From assembly GCA_002397465.1 (NCBI GenBank), contig DHAP01000001.1, positions 1-64,000 on the forward strand: DNA of 64,000 nt, in the 5' to 3' direction. This stretch comes from Caryophanales bacterium UBA4951. GTDB lineage: Bacteria; Bacillota_I; Bacilli_A; RFN20; CAG-826. Position numbers and translations under genes: made by a program. Under the pieces are notes generated by a model. That model was given only the letters and a program-made list of their open reading frames with translations. It searched no databases and was not told where the DNA came from. Position 1 is the stretch's first letter; every line of letters starts with the position of its first letter. Of the stretch, positions 7,496 to 15,908 are shown piece by piece.

Positions 7496-8311
7496 TCATT
7501 TATAGGAAAGCGGCTTATGATAAACGCTTTCATAGCATTCTTTGGTTTCGTTAAAGGCCGCTTCGGCTAATTTTGAGCGTTTTTCTAAGTATGGGATTTC
7601 CTCTTTTGAAGGATAAATCGGTTTAAGGATGTGGATGATCATTCTTTTTGGATACATCCCGATCGGGTCCTTGATTTTCTTTTTTCTCTCTTCGAAGGAA
7701 ATGAAACATGGAACGACTGGAACGTCATTCTTGAGGGCGAAGTGGAAGGCTCCGTCCTTAAAGGGCCGGACTTTCTCGTAGTACCACCACTCGGACTGCT
7801 CTGGGAAAAAGAGGACATAATGGTTTTTGTCGAACGATTTTTTGATGGCTTTCTCGAAGCTTGGCATCCCCTCAAGGCTTTCAGGAAGCGGCAGCATTCC
7901 CGCCGAACGCATCCCATCACCCAAAGAACCTTTGAAGTTGTTGAAAGAGGCGGCAACGATGTTGAGATAGTGCCCGTGCATCGCTTTTTTCAGGGCCAAA
8001 CAGTCAAACATTTGAACGTGGTTGGAGGTAACGATGGCCTTTTTGATGCCTTTTAGGTTCTCTCTTCCCACCACTTTGGTCTCTAAATAATGATGGTTCA
8101 CGTAGAAGGAATAGGGTTTGACGACAAAGTTGTAACGTAACCATTTCGATAATGACTCGCCGATGCTTTGCGGATAATAATGGTAATCTTTGGTGACCGG
8201 GATCACGATCGACATATCGATAGGGTCGACATGCTGATCGAACTTGCCTTCTTTTTCGAGGGCCAAGTAGCGTTCCCTAACCTCTTCGCGGGTCAGATTC
8301 TCCTTAGACAT
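7496..8311 (-). CDS. PlsC-family lysophospholipid acyltransferase
   Basis: A 271-residue membrane-associated acyltransferase that would transfer a fatty acyl group to a lysophospholipid or glycolipid hydroxyl at the inner membrane face. The family HX4D motif is in SNHVQMFD (about residue 94). The later FFPEQ motif is in the place of the usual FPEGTR block, followed by a GAFHFA helix and the VPVVPCF strand. The start overlaps the stop of the GT2 gene by 8 bases. It is the last gene of a tightly overlapping four-gene cluster with GT2, GT8 and a second acyltransferase, which points to glycolipid or lipoglycan assembly. The exact acceptor is unknown. Confidence 0.8.
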   Translation of the reverse strand: MSKENLTREEVRERYLALEKEGKFDQHVDPIDMSIVIPVTKDYHYYPQSIGESLSKWLRYNFVVKPYSFYVNHHYLETKVVGRENLKGIKKAIVTSNHVQMFDCLALKKAMHGHYLNIVAASFNNFKGSLGDGMRSAGMLPLPESLEGMPSFEKAIKKSFDKNHYVLFFPEQSEWWYYEKVRPFKDGAFHFALKNDVPVVPCFISFEERKKKIKDPIGMYPKRMIIHILKPIYPSKEEIPYLEKRSKLAEAAFNETKECYESVYHKPLSYK

Positions 8312-9557
8312 TCTTGTTCTCCTTGACCCTGGAAATCGAATCCCAACTATGGGAGGAAACTCCGAGGAAAACCTTGCCCATTATCGAGTAATAGCCTAAA
8401 TAATGAAGCGGGACCAGGAAGCAGACGGCAAGGCGGAAGAAGAAATGGCCTTTGATGTCTTTGAAGGAAAGCAAAAAGGCGATGAATGACGGGAAGAAAA
8501 ACGACAGATAAATCACGCCGAGGCTCCCTAGCAAACCATACAAAGCCAAGGTCAACTCGCCTGAGCCCATGAAAAACAAAACAACCGCGGAGACCAAATG
8601 GAACAAAACGCTTGAGCCAAGGACCCCAAAATACAAATAAACGAGATAAATCGAATAGTCAAAATATAAGTCCCAGAAACTGCCCATACCAAAAGCCTTG
8701 TTTTGATAAAGCTTTTGGGAGTCTGTGAGGCCGGTCATCCATCTCGTCCTTCTCTTGTTCGTCATGCTGAGAGTCGGCGCCTCTTCCATATAGATCGGGG
8801 CATAGGCGGCGTAATAACTGGTCCAATGGTTGGCAATCATGTCGCCAAAAAGCTCGCAATCCTCAGTGATGGTGTCCTTATAGGCCCACCCATTGTTGGC
8901 CAAAATGATTCTCTTTGAGAGCAAAAGACCGCTCCCGACCGTGAAAAGCGCTATGTTATGGTCGCTTCTATAAGCGTTGCCCATGTCATCGAAAAATGAC
9001 CAGATGTAACCATTGCAAGCGCCTTGAAGGCTCAAAGAACCCTTGCCCATAAAATAGTTTTTGACTATTTTCTTGCTGACGATGACATCTCTTTTAGAAG
9101 CCATCGCCTCATTCATCTGATAAAGATAGTCATCTTTGATTCCCGTGTCGGCATCAAGGATCAGATAGGCATCATATTTGTTCCTGTTTTTCCTTAATAT
9201 CCTCGAAAGAGCGAAATCAAGGGCGTCGCTTTTGGCATGCTGCTCAACGTCGACAAAACAGGTGAAACCCGCATCCTCAACCATCTTTATGGTCGGGTCT
9301 TTTGGATTTTTAACGATGACAAAGACGTCAAACTCTTCGTAGTCCTGACGCTTCAACGACGAAAGCAAGGATGATATCGTCGCGCTTTCATCGCGGGCTG
9401 GCACTAGAACGGCTATTTGGTTGTGCTTCTCATTATGAAGACGCGCCCTTTTCTTAAAACCGCCGAAGTAGGCGACGATTCTTGGTGAATACAAAATCAA
9501 AAACAAAACAATCAAACTAGCAAGAACCAGCCAAATAATCCAAAATACGCTTTTCAT
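8304..9557 (-). CDS. Membrane glycosyltransferase family 2 (processive type)
   Basis: A 417-residue GT2 with one N-terminal membrane helix (about residues 3-23), a cytoplasmic GT-A domain and about three C-terminal helices. Motifs visible are LVPARDES, LDADTG (DxD), TVGSGLLLS, TITEDCE and RRTRWMTG, the (Q/R)xxRW element of cellulose-synthase-like processive enzymes. It would use a nucleotide sugar and build a glycan on a lipid or polymer acceptor. The start at 9557 is chosen because its ATG overlaps the GT8 stop as ATGA and has GGAAG six bases upstream; an in-frame start 21 bases earlier is less likely. Neighbours suggest glycolipid synthesis. Confidence 0.82.
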   Translation of the reverse strand: MKSVFWIIWLVLASLIVLFLILYSPRIVAYFGGFKKRARLHNEKHNQIAVLVPARDESATISSLLSSLKRQDYEEFDVFVIVKNPKDPTIKMVEDAGFTCFVDVEQHAKSDALDFALSRILRKNRNKYDAYLILDADTGIKDDYLYQMNEAMASKRDVIVSKKIVKNYFMGKGSLSLQGACNGYIWSFFDDMGNAYRSDHNIALFTVGSGLLLSKRIILANNGWAYKDTITEDCELFGDMIANHWTSYYAAYAPIYMEEAPTLSMTNKRRTRWMTGLTDSQKLYQNKAFGMGSFWDLYFDYSIYLVYLYFGVLGSSVLFHLVSAVVLFFMGSGELTLALYGLLGSLGVIYLSFFFPSFIAFLLSFKDIKGHFFFRLAVCFLVPLHYLGYYSIMGKVFLGVSSHSWDSISRVKENKNV

Positions 9558-10378
9558 AATTCTTCCATATCCCTCCAAAGGCTTTTGGCCTTTCGGTACA
9601 ACTCGTCGTGGGCCGTCGTCTTATAGACGTCGTGAATCCGCTCGATGTCCCATGGCTTAGCGACCATCGCATGGATTGTCGGGAAGATTCTGGGTTTGTT
9701 GCAGTAATGGCGGATGATCGTCGTGGCTCTTAAATGTCCCTGCTCGTTATAGTCATGGCCAAGATATAGCTTTTTCCCATGGCAATACTTGTTGATGGCG
9801 TCTTGATCGGGGAAAGCCTTTTTCTTATGTTTCAGGTAATCGCGGCACTTTTTAAAGAGCCCATCTTTCTTTATCTCTTTGAGATTAAGGAGCATAACCC
9901 CGGCATTCACGTAACGGGGGCCGATGAAAAAACGGCCGTAACGGTCTATGACAGCCCCAATCATCTTGTCGCCAAGCTCATGGCTATAAAGAAGCGAGAT
10001 GTCTTTCATGACGATGATGTCGCTGTCCAAATAGAGCATCTTGTCTGGGACTTCATCAATTTGATCGAGATAGAGCCTCAATAAAGAGTAAGGCGTATAG
10101 GAACTTTTTATGTTTGGCGAATCTTTAAAATCACGAAGGAACTCTTTGCTCAAATCGATCAAATAAACTTTGCTGTCGGCATTACTCTTCTTAATGCAGC
10201 AATCCAGATAATCGGCATATTTTTTAGGGAATGGCTTGTAGCGTGGATCCATCGTCTCAAGGTCGGCGGTCAAGATATAAAAATGAATGCTTTCTTTGGT
10301 CGATTCCACGGCGGAAAGAAGAGCCATAGTCAGCCCTTTATAGATACCTTCATTTGCGCAAAAACATATATTAATCAT
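9554..10378 (-). CDS. Glycosyltransferase family 8
   Basis: A 274-residue GT8 enzyme, a retaining galactosyl- or glucosyltransferase relative (LgtC/WaaJ type). Visible motifs are INICFCANEG at the start, the DxD metal site in LYLDSDIIV, VNAGVMLLNL, PDQDAINKY (the conserved DQD) and a C-terminal IRHYCNKPR that resembles the usual H-x-GxxKPW block. No signal peptide is present, so it acts in the cytoplasm or at the inner membrane face. It overlaps both neighbours by 4-8 bases and is certainly part of the same operon. The donor and acceptor are not predictable from sequence alone. Confidence 0.82.
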   Translation of the reverse strand: MINICFCANEGIYKGLTMALLSAVESTKESIHFYILTADLETMDPRYKPFPKKYADYLDCCIKKSNADSKVYLIDLSKEFLRDFKDSPNIKSSYTPYSLLRLYLDQIDEVPDKMLYLDSDIIVMKDISLLYSHELGDKMIGAVIDRYGRFFIGPRYVNAGVMLLNLKEIKKDGLFKKCRDYLKHKKKAFPDQDAINKYCHGKKLYLGHDYNEQGHLRATTIIRHYCNKPRIFPTIHAMVAKPWDIERIHDVYKTTAHDELYRKAKSLWRDMEEL

Positions 10379-11177
10379 TTATTTCTTCTTTCTTGACGTA
10401 ATCGATAAGCGAATAATCGCTTTCTTTTTCCGCCCGCTTTTTCATGGCCTCGTATACTTCGTCGCGGAGCTTTATATGCCTTTCGGCAGCCGGAAGGCTT
10501 TTGTCGGGATAGAACGGACCGTCAATGTAAGTGACCATCCTAGCTTTCTTTCCGAATAAGCGCTTTTTGTAACAATTGGTAAAGGCATAGACTGGGGCGT
10601 CATATTTGACTGGGTATTTGAACGAGGAATTCTTGAAGTCCCGGACCCAGGTGCAATACGGCCAGATATGGGCCTCAGGATATATGCAGATGACCCCGCC
10701 TTGCTTAAGACGTTTTTCCATCGCGTCCAAAAACGGAAGCATCCCTTTTAATTCGCTGGGAAGCGGCATGGCTCCGCCCATCTTGAAAAGAGTGGAGAAT
10801 CCTTTGAAGGATAGGTTATCTGGATTGACGAGAAGATAGACGCTCTTGGGGAAGCACATGAGCGACGGCGTAAAACCATCACCGAACTGGTTGGTGTGAT
10901 TACCGTAAATGAAATAGCCCTGCTTCTTGCATTTCTTGAGGGCCTTCTTATTTTTGAAGCTTTGATGAAGAACTATCTTGTTATGAAGATAAGCGATGGG
11001 GGTCAGGATAAGACGATAGGACAAAAATGTGAAGAAACGATAGAAGGGGTTCGTGTGGATATAAGAATAATTGGAAGGGATATAAAAGTTCCTGGCTGCG
11101 ATTCCAGAGAACTCATCTTCAAGTTCATTTTGGTAGTAGACGGTTTTTCCTAGATTTTCTTTCTTTTTCATAGCCAC
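10371..11177 (-). CDS. PlsC-like acyltransferase with variant active-site spacing
   Basis: A 268-residue acyltransferase, first gene of the glycolipid cluster. The catalytic His and Asp lie in YGNHTNQFGDGF, which is HX5D rather than the family's usual HX4D. The paralogue at 34775-35575 has GNHTSVGDG with normal spacing. A shared IYPEAHIWPYC block replaces the FPEGTR motif and marks both as one subfamily. A hydrophobic stretch near residues 45-65 may anchor it. A second in-frame ATG lies two codons downstream; neither has a strong ribosome site. It probably acylates a glycolipid or phosphatidate precursor. Confidence 0.75.
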   Translation of the reverse strand: MAMKKKENLGKTVYYQNELEDEFSGIAARNFYIPSNYSYIHTNPFYRFFTFLSYRLILTPIAYLHNKIVLHQSFKNKKALKKCKKQGYFIYGNHTNQFGDGFTPSLMCFPKSVYLLVNPDNLSFKGFSTLFKMGGAMPLPSELKGMLPFLDAMEKRLKQGGVICIYPEAHIWPYCTWVRDFKNSSFKYPVKYDAPVYAFTNCYKKRLFGKKARMVTYIDGPFYPDKSLPAAERHIKLRDEVYEAMKKRAEKESDYSLIDYVKKEEIND

Positions 11178-11336
11178 GATAGTCTAGAGCAAGAACTAAT
11201 CCGAGTCTCTCTCTTCTACAAGAGACTAAAAATAGAGCCCCTTCTACTGACACTATAGTAAAATGACAATTCTCATGAAATTAGAATAACTAGATATTAT
11301 CTTTATTTTTTTGCTCTATTGGACTATTATTTTGAC

Positions 11337-11948
11337 ATGAGTGAAATAAAAGACAACATTGCAAGAAATCTTGTGGCCTTAAGAAAAAACAAAAAACTAA
11401 CCCAACAAGAACTTGCTGAAAAAATGGATTACACCGATAAATCTATATCAAAGTGGGAGCACGGAGAGGCTTTGCCTGACATCGAGACTTTGGCAAACAT
11501 CTGCGATTTTTATAATATCGATCTCAACTATTTGGTCAGTGAACATGCTGATTCCGCAAAGATATTGAGCAAGGCTGAAAAGGGCAATCGAATCAACCGC
11601 AGCGTCATCTCCGGATTAGCCATCTCCTTAGTGTGGATAACCGCCATCATCGTCTGCATCTCGACGCAGATGTTCACTAATTACGCCTATTGGATGTCCT
11701 TCGTCTGGGCCCTTCCTTTTTCCTTTATGATTCTCACTATTTTCAATGCTATTTGGGGCGATAAAAAAAGGCGTCCGGCTTACATAACATGCTTCGCTTG
11801 GACCGCCTTGACTGCTCTATATCTCGAACTTGGATTTGACATGCCGAATGGTGACGGATGGAGGCTGTGGATGCTCTTCCTTTTGGGAGTTCCCACCACC
11901 ATCGCCGCCATCCTTTGGTCGCATCTTAAAGACGATCAGAAGTATTAA
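11337..11948 (+). CDS. XRE-family regulator with membrane domain
   Basis: A 203-residue protein with an N-terminal Cro/C1-type HTH (about residues 1-58: NLVALRKNKKLTQQELAEKM and SISKWEHGEALPDIETL), a short linker and about four hydrophobic segments at the C-terminus. Membrane-tethered XRE regulators of this layout are common in Bacillota; targets are unknown. The ATG at 11337 is chosen as start. There is no Shine-Dalgarno sequence, but a TATTAT hexamer lies six bases upstream, suggesting a leaderless mRNA. Its 3' end overlaps the convergent rimO by 4 bases. Confidence 0.8.
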   Translation: MSEIKDNIARNLVALRKNKKLTQQELAEKMDYTDKSISKWEHGEALPDIETLANICDFYNIDLNYLVSEHADSAKILSKAEKGNRINRSVISGLAISLVWITAIIVCISTQMFTNYAYWMSFVWALPFSFMILTIFNAIWGDKKRRPAYITCFAWTALTALYLELGFDMPNGDGWRLWMLFLLGVPTTIAAILWSHLKDDQKY

Positions 11949-13237
11949 ACCAACTTCCCTAATAGATCATAGATAAAGGCCGAAGTAATTTTTACTTTGA
12001 CGATGTCGCCATCGTTAAGCTTTTTCTCACTCGAGAAATAAATGTTGCCATCGATGTCATCGGGAGCGTTCCAATAGCTTCTTAAAGTATAGAGTTTCTT
12101 GGTTGGATCGTAGCCGGTTACCAATCCCTCCATGACTTCGCCTTCATGCCTGACGTTTTGAGAATGGGAGATTTTTCTTTGAAGCGACATGATTTCGTCA
12201 TGTCTTTCGTTCTTTATCTCGGCGGAAAGTTGGTCTGGATATGAATAAGCGGCCGTCCCTTCTTCTCGTGAATATGGGAAGTCCCCAAGGTGGTCAAAGC
12301 GGACCTCTTCCATGAATTCCAAGGTCTCTTTTTGATCTTCCTCGGTTTCGCCTGGGAAGCCGGAAATGAGGGTTGTTCTCAAAATAGCCTCTGGCATCAT
12401 CTCTCTGATCTTATGGAAAAGCGCTCTTTCTTGCTCAGCGGTCCCGTGGCGTTTCATAAGTTTGAGAAGATGGTCGCTGGCGCACTGGATTGGTATGTCG
12501 AAATAATGATCGATGGATTTGCTTCCCTTGATGAAAGCGAGGAGTTCATCGCTGATTTCATCGGGGTATAAATACAAGAGCCTGATTGAATAAAAGCCCA
12601 TGTCGTCTATTTCTTTCAGCAAAGAGAATATGTTTGGCTTATGCTCTGGGAAATCGAAGCCATACATCGTTGTGTCTTGGCTCACGATGACCACTTCTTT
12701 GACGCCGCGCTCCTTCAGCATCTTGGCTTCTTTAAGCACTTCATCATAGGGCCTCGAAACAAAACGGCCCCTGATATAAGGTATGGCGCAGAAGGAACAA
12801 AAATTATTGCAGCCCTCGCTTATGCGGAGATAAGCCGAATATTTAGGCGTTGAGATAACGCGCTTTAATGGGTCCATCGGTGCGATCTTCTCTTCGTCTA
12901 GCAGTTTCTCCAAAAGAACGTTCATGCGCGAATAGTCCTTAAGAGGAATCCAAAGATCGACTTCAGGGATGTTCTTACGAAGGTCCTCTAAGTCCCTTTC
13001 GACGAAGCAGCCGACGACGCAAAGCTTGGCCTTTTTGTATTGAGCCATTTCCAAAATCGTCTCAATGGCCTCTCTTTTGGCGTCTTCTATAAATCCGCAT
13101 GTGTTGACGATGATGAGGTCACTATCGCTCGGATCATCCGATAGAATGTACTCTTCCGGCGAGAACATCGCCAAAATCATCTCGCTGTCGACGAGGTTCT
13201 TCGCGCAACCTAAAGATACAAGTCCTATTTTTTTCAT
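11945..13237 (-). CDS. rimO: Ribosomal protein S12 methylthiotransferase RimO
   Basis: A 430-residue radical SAM methylthiotransferase that modifies an aspartate of ribosomal protein S12. Order: UPF0004 domain with cysteines near 11, 47 and 77, a radical SAM core with the CX3CX2C cluster at 143/147/150 (EGCNNFCSFC), and a C-terminal TRAM domain. VSLGCAKNLVDSE and IPYIRGRFVSRP are RimO rather than MiaB signatures. It is the last gene of the long sugar operon, 7 bases after malQ, which is an unusual place for a translation gene. It overlaps the convergent XRE gene by 4 bases. Confidence 0.93.
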   Translation of the reverse strand: MKKIGLVSLGCAKNLVDSEMILAMFSPEEYILSDDPSDSDLIIVNTCGFIEDAKREAIETILEMAQYKKAKLCVVGCFVERDLEDLRKNIPEVDLWIPLKDYSRMNVLLEKLLDEEKIAPMDPLKRVISTPKYSAYLRISEGCNNFCSFCAIPYIRGRFVSRPYDEVLKEAKMLKERGVKEVVIVSQDTTMYGFDFPEHKPNIFSLLKEIDDMGFYSIRLLYLYPDEISDELLAFIKGSKSIDHYFDIPIQCASDHLLKLMKRHGTAEQERALFHKIREMMPEAILRTTLISGFPGETEEDQKETLEFMEEVRFDHLGDFPYSREEGTAAYSYPDQLSAEIKNERHDEIMSLQRKISHSQNVRHEGEVMEGLVTGYDPTKKLYTLRSYWNAPDDIDGNIYFSSEKKLNDGDIVKVKITSAFIYDLLGKLV

Positions 13238-13244
13238 TGTTTAA

Positions 13245-14711
13245 TTATCGCCTATATTGTTCGTTTAGGCTCTTCAAATGCTTGCTGAGCCCAATTAATG
13301 AGGAATAATCAGTCATTCTCCAAGTCCAGTTGACGTCATCGATGATGCCGGGTTTATTAAGTCTTGCCTCATCTCCGAGACCCAAAATGTCCTGTAAGGC
13401 AAAGATGGCGTATTTGGCTTTGAGGGACATCTCATAGTTAATGAACCTCTCATTGATGTTTCCTTTCGGGAACTGCCTGATATCCAGGGCCCGATCCCAT
13501 TCGCTTTGATCCTTAAGCGGCAAAGCCTGATAGAAAGCCTTGGGAGGCTGATTGTCATGAGTCCCTAGATAGGCGACCATGTTCTCACGGTCATAACCGT
13601 TCTTATGGGCTATCTCAGCATCGAAGAAAGTGAATTCGATGACGTTCATGCCTGGGAAATTATAATGGTCACGCAACGTCAGAACCTCAGGCCTTAAATC
13701 ACCCAAATCCTCAGCGATTATCTCAAGATTCGGGACCTTACGTAAGAAAGTGTCGAAGAACTTGTATCCTGGGGCTTCAATCCAACTGCCTTCAATCGCG
13801 GTTGGACAAGAAGCAGGAATCTTCCAATAAGTGTCAAAAGCCCTGAAATGATCCAATCTGATGATGTCATACAAGGATCCATTAAGTTTCAAGCGGTTGA
13901 TGATGAAGCTGAAATCCCTTCTTTCAAGTTCATCCCAGTCATAAATCGGGTTGCCCCACCTTTGGCCGGTCGCAGAGAAATAATCAGGCGGAACGCCCGC
14001 AATCCAAAGAGGCTGTTTGGTTTTTTTATCGAGCAAGAAGCACCCTTGGTTGGCCCACACATCGCAAGAATCGTAGCCAACGTAGAAAGGGACGTCTCCA
14101 ACGATTTTGATGCCTTTGGAGTTTGCGTACGAATGCAAGGCATCCCATTCCTCATAAAGGGTTTTCTGGAGCCAAACTTCATAAGTAGATAGAACTTTTT
14201 CTTCGGCAGTAAGAGGTTTTTCTCGTTCAATCATCGCCTGCTGCTCTTTGCTCCAGTTATCCCAACTCCGCAAATCGTTCCTTCGCTTGTTCATCATGAA
14301 GATAGACCAATCGTTAACCCACGGGTGGGAGGAGACAAACGAATTCAGACAGTTCGGGTCTTTCTTCATCTCGTTGGAAAAAGCCTCTTTCAAATAAGGC
14401 TCCTTGAATTTCCTGATGTCCTCATAAAGGACTTTTGAGGCGAACTCGTTATATGAAGGGGCTTTTTTGATGAGTCCTTTTGCGGATAAAGAATCCAAAT
14501 CGGCATAAAGCTCATCGAGGGCGAAAGAGGAAAACGGTTGATAGGGAGAATGCCCATAGCCCAGAGGGTTTAATGGTAAGATCTGCCATAAGTGAAAGCC
14601 GGAATCAGCGAGTATATCGACGAATTCCTTGCTTTTTTCACCAAAATCGCCGATTCCGAATCTGGACGGAAGGGCACTGACTGGCATCAAAACACCTGAG
14701 CATCTGTTCAT
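13245..14711 (-). CDS. malQ: 4-alpha-glucanotransferase
   Basis: A 488-residue GH77 amylomaltase that transfers alpha-1,4-glucan segments between maltodextrins and releases glucose. Visible family motifs are SALPSRFGIGDFG at the start, HLWQILPLNPLG, GDVPFYVGYDSCDVW, IIRLDHFRAF (nucleophile Asp), AEDLG (acid/base) and LGTHDNQP. Length is normal. It lies 12 bases after galK and 7 before rimO within one operon, so galactose and maltodextrin metabolism are probably expressed together. Confidence 0.93.
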   Translation of the reverse strand: MNRCSGVLMPVSALPSRFGIGDFGEKSKEFVDILADSGFHLWQILPLNPLGYGHSPYQPFSSFALDELYADLDSLSAKGLIKKAPSYNEFASKVLYEDIRKFKEPYLKEAFSNEMKKDPNCLNSFVSSHPWVNDWSIFMMNKRRNDLRSWDNWSKEQQAMIEREKPLTAEEKVLSTYEVWLQKTLYEEWDALHSYANSKGIKIVGDVPFYVGYDSCDVWANQGCFLLDKKTKQPLWIAGVPPDYFSATGQRWGNPIYDWDELERRDFSFIINRLKLNGSLYDIIRLDHFRAFDTYWKIPASCPTAIEGSWIEAPGYKFFDTFLRKVPNLEIIAEDLGDLRPEVLTLRDHYNFPGMNVIEFTFFDAEIAHKNGYDRENMVAYLGTHDNQPPKAFYQALPLKDQSEWDRALDIRQFPKGNINERFINYEMSLKAKYAIFALQDILGLGDEARLNKPGIIDDVNWTWRMTDYSSLIGLSKHLKSLNEQYRR

Positions 14712-14723
14712 TCTCGTTCTCCT

Positions 14724-15908
14724 TTATCTAACTTTGTGGGCGCCTTGAGAAGGAATCCCGACTTCCACCACTTTCTCGGCGCCATAATAAGCGCTCATGA
14801 GCTTCATGAAGGCCTCGTATTCTTTTTCGGGGACGATGTTCAAAGTTGTCCCGACCAGACCTCCGCCCATGACGCGTGAGCTTCCTTCCTTTAAGACTTC
14901 GTTGGCTCTATTGACTGCTTCTAGAGGAGAGCCCTCGTAATGTCCGGGAACCATGACGTTGTGCAACAAAGAAGCCTGCGAAAGCTGGGTTTCCCTTTCC
15001 ATTTCCAAAACGAGAGGGAAGTTGCCTTCCTCAAAGGCCTCTTTGCAGCGGATCGTTCTTTCGTCTTCCCCAAAGAAATGAAGGGCCCTTTGTCTTTGCC
15101 TTTCGTTGATCTCGGGGTTAGCGGCGTATATCTTCTTGTAAAATTCTTTATGGCTCACTTCTTCGAGAACCTCTTTCCCGAAAATCGTTTTGGCCACGTG
15201 TTTCATGTCTAAAGGCATCTCGCTATAAAGATCGCTTAGTCCAGCATGAGAGGCGCCTGGGTTCACCAAGATGATGTGCATATCCCATTTCGGATACGGC
15301 ATTGGAGTCACTTTGACGGCAGAAAAATCGCTGAAATCCAAGAACTGGATTCCGCCGAAAGAGGAACCGCATTGGTCGAGAAGCCCTGAGGCTTTCCCAA
15401 AATAAACGTTTTCGGCGTGCTGGCCGGCTTTGGCTAGATCAAGGCGCGAAATCTTGTCATCGTTATAAAGAGAATTGATGACTTCCGCGATAAAGAGCTC
15501 ATAAGCAGCCGAGCTGGAAACGCCGGCGCCGGAGAAGATGTCGCTATTGATAGCGGCCCTGAAGCCCCCGACTTTATAGCCCTTTTCCTTCAACGCGGAG
15601 AGGACGCCCCTCGTCAAGGAGATGGATGTCCCTTTTTCGCTTTCTTTCATCGAAAGATCGTTTGAAGGGAAGACAAAAGTGCCATACCCATCGCTCGAAA
15701 TGCTGACGAAGCCATCATTGGTCTTCTTGACGGCTCCTTTGATTCCCAAGGAGCAGCCAGCCACTAAGCAATGGCCATGCTGATGGTCGGTGTGATTGCC
15801 TAAGATTTCCAAACGTCCATAGGAGATGAAGCGATGTTCGCTTTCATCATGATAGTTTTTCCTATAAAGAGCCTCAGCTCTCAAGAAATCCTCTTCTTCC
15901 TTATTCAT
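14724..15908 (-). CDS. galK: Galactokinase
   Basis: A 394-residue GHMP kinase that phosphorylates galactose at C1 with ATP. Signature GRLEILGNHTDHQHGH lies near the N-terminus (the usual GRVNLIGEHTDY), the GHMP ATP loop is GAGVSSSAAYEL, and the C-terminal motif is RVMGGGLVGTTL. Its start overlaps the galT stop by 8 bases, so the two are translationally coupled in the order galM-galT-galK. Confidence 0.94.
   Translation of the reverse strand: MNKEEEDFLRAEALYRKNYHDESEHRFISYGRLEILGNHTDHQHGHCLVAGCSLGIKGAVKKTNDGFVSISSDGYGTFVFPSNDLSMKESEKGTSISLTRGVLSALKEKGYKVGGFRAAINSDIFSGAGVSSSAAYELFIAEVINSLYNDDKISRLDLAKAGQHAENVYFGKASGLLDQCGSSFGGIQFLDFSDFSAVKVTPMPYPKWDMHIILVNPGASHAGLSDLYSEMPLDMKHVAKTIFGKEVLEEVSHKEFYKKIYAANPEINERQRQRALHFFGEDERTIRCKEAFEEGNFPLVLEMERETQLSQASLLHNVMVPGHYEGSPLEAVNRANEVLKEGSSRVMGGGLVGTTLNIVPEKEYEAFMKLMSAYYGAEKVVEVGIPSQGAHKVR

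Noticed and set aside
7631..8056. A 141-codon plus-strand frame
   Set aside because: It lies wholly antisense to the PlsC-type acyltransferase, whose motifs are clear.
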